DNA of 64,000 nucleotides from Nemertoderma westbladi (taxonomy: Eukaryota > Xenacoelomorpha > Nemertodermatida > Nemertodermatidae). The notes under the pieces are model-generated. The model saw only the letters and a program-made list of their open reading frames with translations. It did no database searches and had not been told where the DNA came from. Position 1 is the first letter of the stretch, and each line of letters starts with the position of its first letter. Both the position numbers and the translations under genes were made by a program. Below are positions 62,709 through 64,000 of this stretch, piece by piece. Location: positions 1 through 64,000 of the forward strand of contig JAUCBJ010008619.1 of NCBI GenBank assembly GCA_032718475.1, read 5' to 3'.

Positions 62709-64000
62709 TGTCAACAACACCAACTCCACTCCCACCCAACATCGACCACCTTCTGGCCCGATGACCTACTCAGTGGAGGACGTGCTGAAGCTGCTCCAAA
62801 ACTCCCATGTGAAGCAGCTAAACCTCGCGGACATCCTCTCTGAAGTCCTCTCCAAGACTCATCCTCACAGACAATCCCACCTGCGTCGAGTTGTGGGTCA
62901 AACTCCTTCTGCTCTGCCACCACTGTATTCCAACACTGAAACGAGGGGGCAGGTGGCAAACTTGATCCCTCACGCCCCACATCAATGGATTGATACGCGA
63001 GTTCCAGGATAGTCCACTAGACACCCCGGAAGACGCCAGAAGACGTGAACTTCGCTGGTGACTACTTAATTTGTCTGGAGGATTTTCGAATCATGATCAA
63101 GGAGGGAAGAAAGTGCGGACTCACAATAAACCCAGCGAGAAGCAAACAAATATTCCTTGGAGCCAAGTCCAACGAGTCCCGTGAGCACATCCATGCCACA
63201 TTTGACAAGGTCTGTGGGGGAATTCAGGTTCTCCCACTAGAGAACCTAACGATGCTCGGTGCTCCCATTGGGGGCACTGCCACCGTATCCTGCCTTTGGG
63301 AGAAGGCAGGGGACTTCGCCATTCTTGCCAACCAGTTGCCCCTCCTTGACTCCCACCATGCGTTCCTTCTCCTCCGCAATTCCTTTGCCATCCCCCAGCT
63401 CACCTACTTTCTCTGTGCCACTCCGTGTTTCCAACACCCGGAACTCCTGGAGGAATACGACGAAATCAATGCGACGCCATCCAGGAGATTGCCAACTCAG
63501 TGATCATGAACTCGGCTTGGACTCAGGAGAGCCTCCCAGCATGGATGGGTGGCCTCGGGTTGAGCTCCGCATTGCAGCCAGCACCTTCTGCCTATTCGAC
63601 CTCAGCTGCTGCTCGCACTGCTCTCTCGGGCCGCCTCCATGAACCATCGGGTCCTCAACCCTCTATTTCCCCATGCCCATGAGGAGTGGAAGGACACCCT
63701 CCCGACCATAACCCAAACTTTAACAGACCCAGACGCAGTGAGACAGCATGCATGGATGAAGCCACTGCATGACGCAAACCACGCAGCTCTTCGGGCCACC
63801 ACCACAACGCAACAACTGGAGATTGCCCGTCTCAATGTGGTTGATGATCCAGTCTCTAGTTGCTGGCTCGAAGCCATTCCTATCAGTTCGTTGGGACTGA
63901 AACTCACTGACACCCAGTTCCGAGTTTTAGCTACCACCCATGCCTCAGTTGCAAGGTAACAGAACCATACAGGTGCTCCTGGTGCAGAACCACTAATGTA
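62709..64000 (+). pseudogene. Reverse-transcriptase C-terminal fragment, copy C
   Basis: Open at 63045-63503 (CGLTINPARSKQIFLGAK, LGAPIGG, LLRNSFAIPQLTYFL), then frameshifted into GGLGLSSALQPAPSAY. 63639-63959 reads EEWKDTLPTITQTL...QQLEIARLN...SSCWLEAIPISSLGLKLTD. The latter is the part lost from copy A. It starts after the catalytic motif, and the window cuts it. Confidence 0.7.

Larger units (their letters stand above)
60911..64000. repeat. Segmental unit, copy C (cut by the window end)
   Basis: Third direct copy, starting within the retroelement C-terminal fragment (matches 34551 on) and still continuing at 64000. It lacks the BEL/Pao, SINE and MITE insertions of copy A (empty site 61370-61405). 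Confidence 0.85.

Overview
This is eukaryotic, almost certainly metazoan, DNA: AT-rich and gene-poor, and built largely of transposable elements. It carries BEL/Pao LTR retrotransposons, RTE-like and CR1/Daphne-like LINEs, hAT-like and TA-target DNA transposons, and tRNA-headed SINEs. The repertoire suggests a marine invertebrate, but nothing fixes the species. No rRNA, genuine tRNA, bacterial operon or CRISPR is present.

Large-scale layout. One ancestral unit occurs three times in direct orientation: copy A (about 2548-27258), copy B (about 32889-52152) and copy C (about 60911 to the window end). Without later insertions the unit is roughly 8 kb. Each copy holds, from left to right, a retroelement C-terminal fragment on the + strand, an intact 244-245-codon reading frame on the - strand for a probable secreted, GPI-anchored-like protein, a + strand reverse-transcriptase (RT) fragment, and a short tandem repeat in inverted arms around an LTR. 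The three copies of the small - strand gene (22624-21887, 36200-35469, 62533-61802) are the best candidates for real host genes.

The copies act as empty sites for each other, so insertions can be placed to the base. Copy A was hit by a 15.7-kb BEL/Pao element on the - strand (4803-20507; 1177-bp LTRs, TG...CA ends, 5-bp target duplication ACTGA), a 267-bp SINE and a 679-bp TA-target MITE, all within 37 bp of ancestral sequence. Copy B was hit by an RTE-like LINE (38487-46472) that itself received a CR1-like LINE, a 2.1-kb hAT-like element and a second RTE copy. Copy B also holds a deletion derivative of another BEL/Pao element where copy A keeps a solo LTR, and a 1.6-kb unclassified insert.

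The BEL/Pao element reads, on the - strand, leader, coiled-coil/Gag, zinc knuckles and aspartic protease, RT, RNase H and integrase, then a long 3' region with two extra ORFs (125 and 591 aa) in the env position. The pol part is broken by stops and frameshifts although the LTRs differ at only about 20 positions.

Between copies B and C lie a very homogeneous 27-bp satellite (53051-53901) and two tail-to-tail copies of an RT family. The - strand copy is preceded by a zinc finger and a Ulp1/SENP-like cysteine protease ORF (58487-57902). Left of copy A are an LTR-like promoter region and leader. Between A and B are a full-length but decayed RTE element (27401-30311, - strand) and a decayed Gag-like frame (31034-33676).
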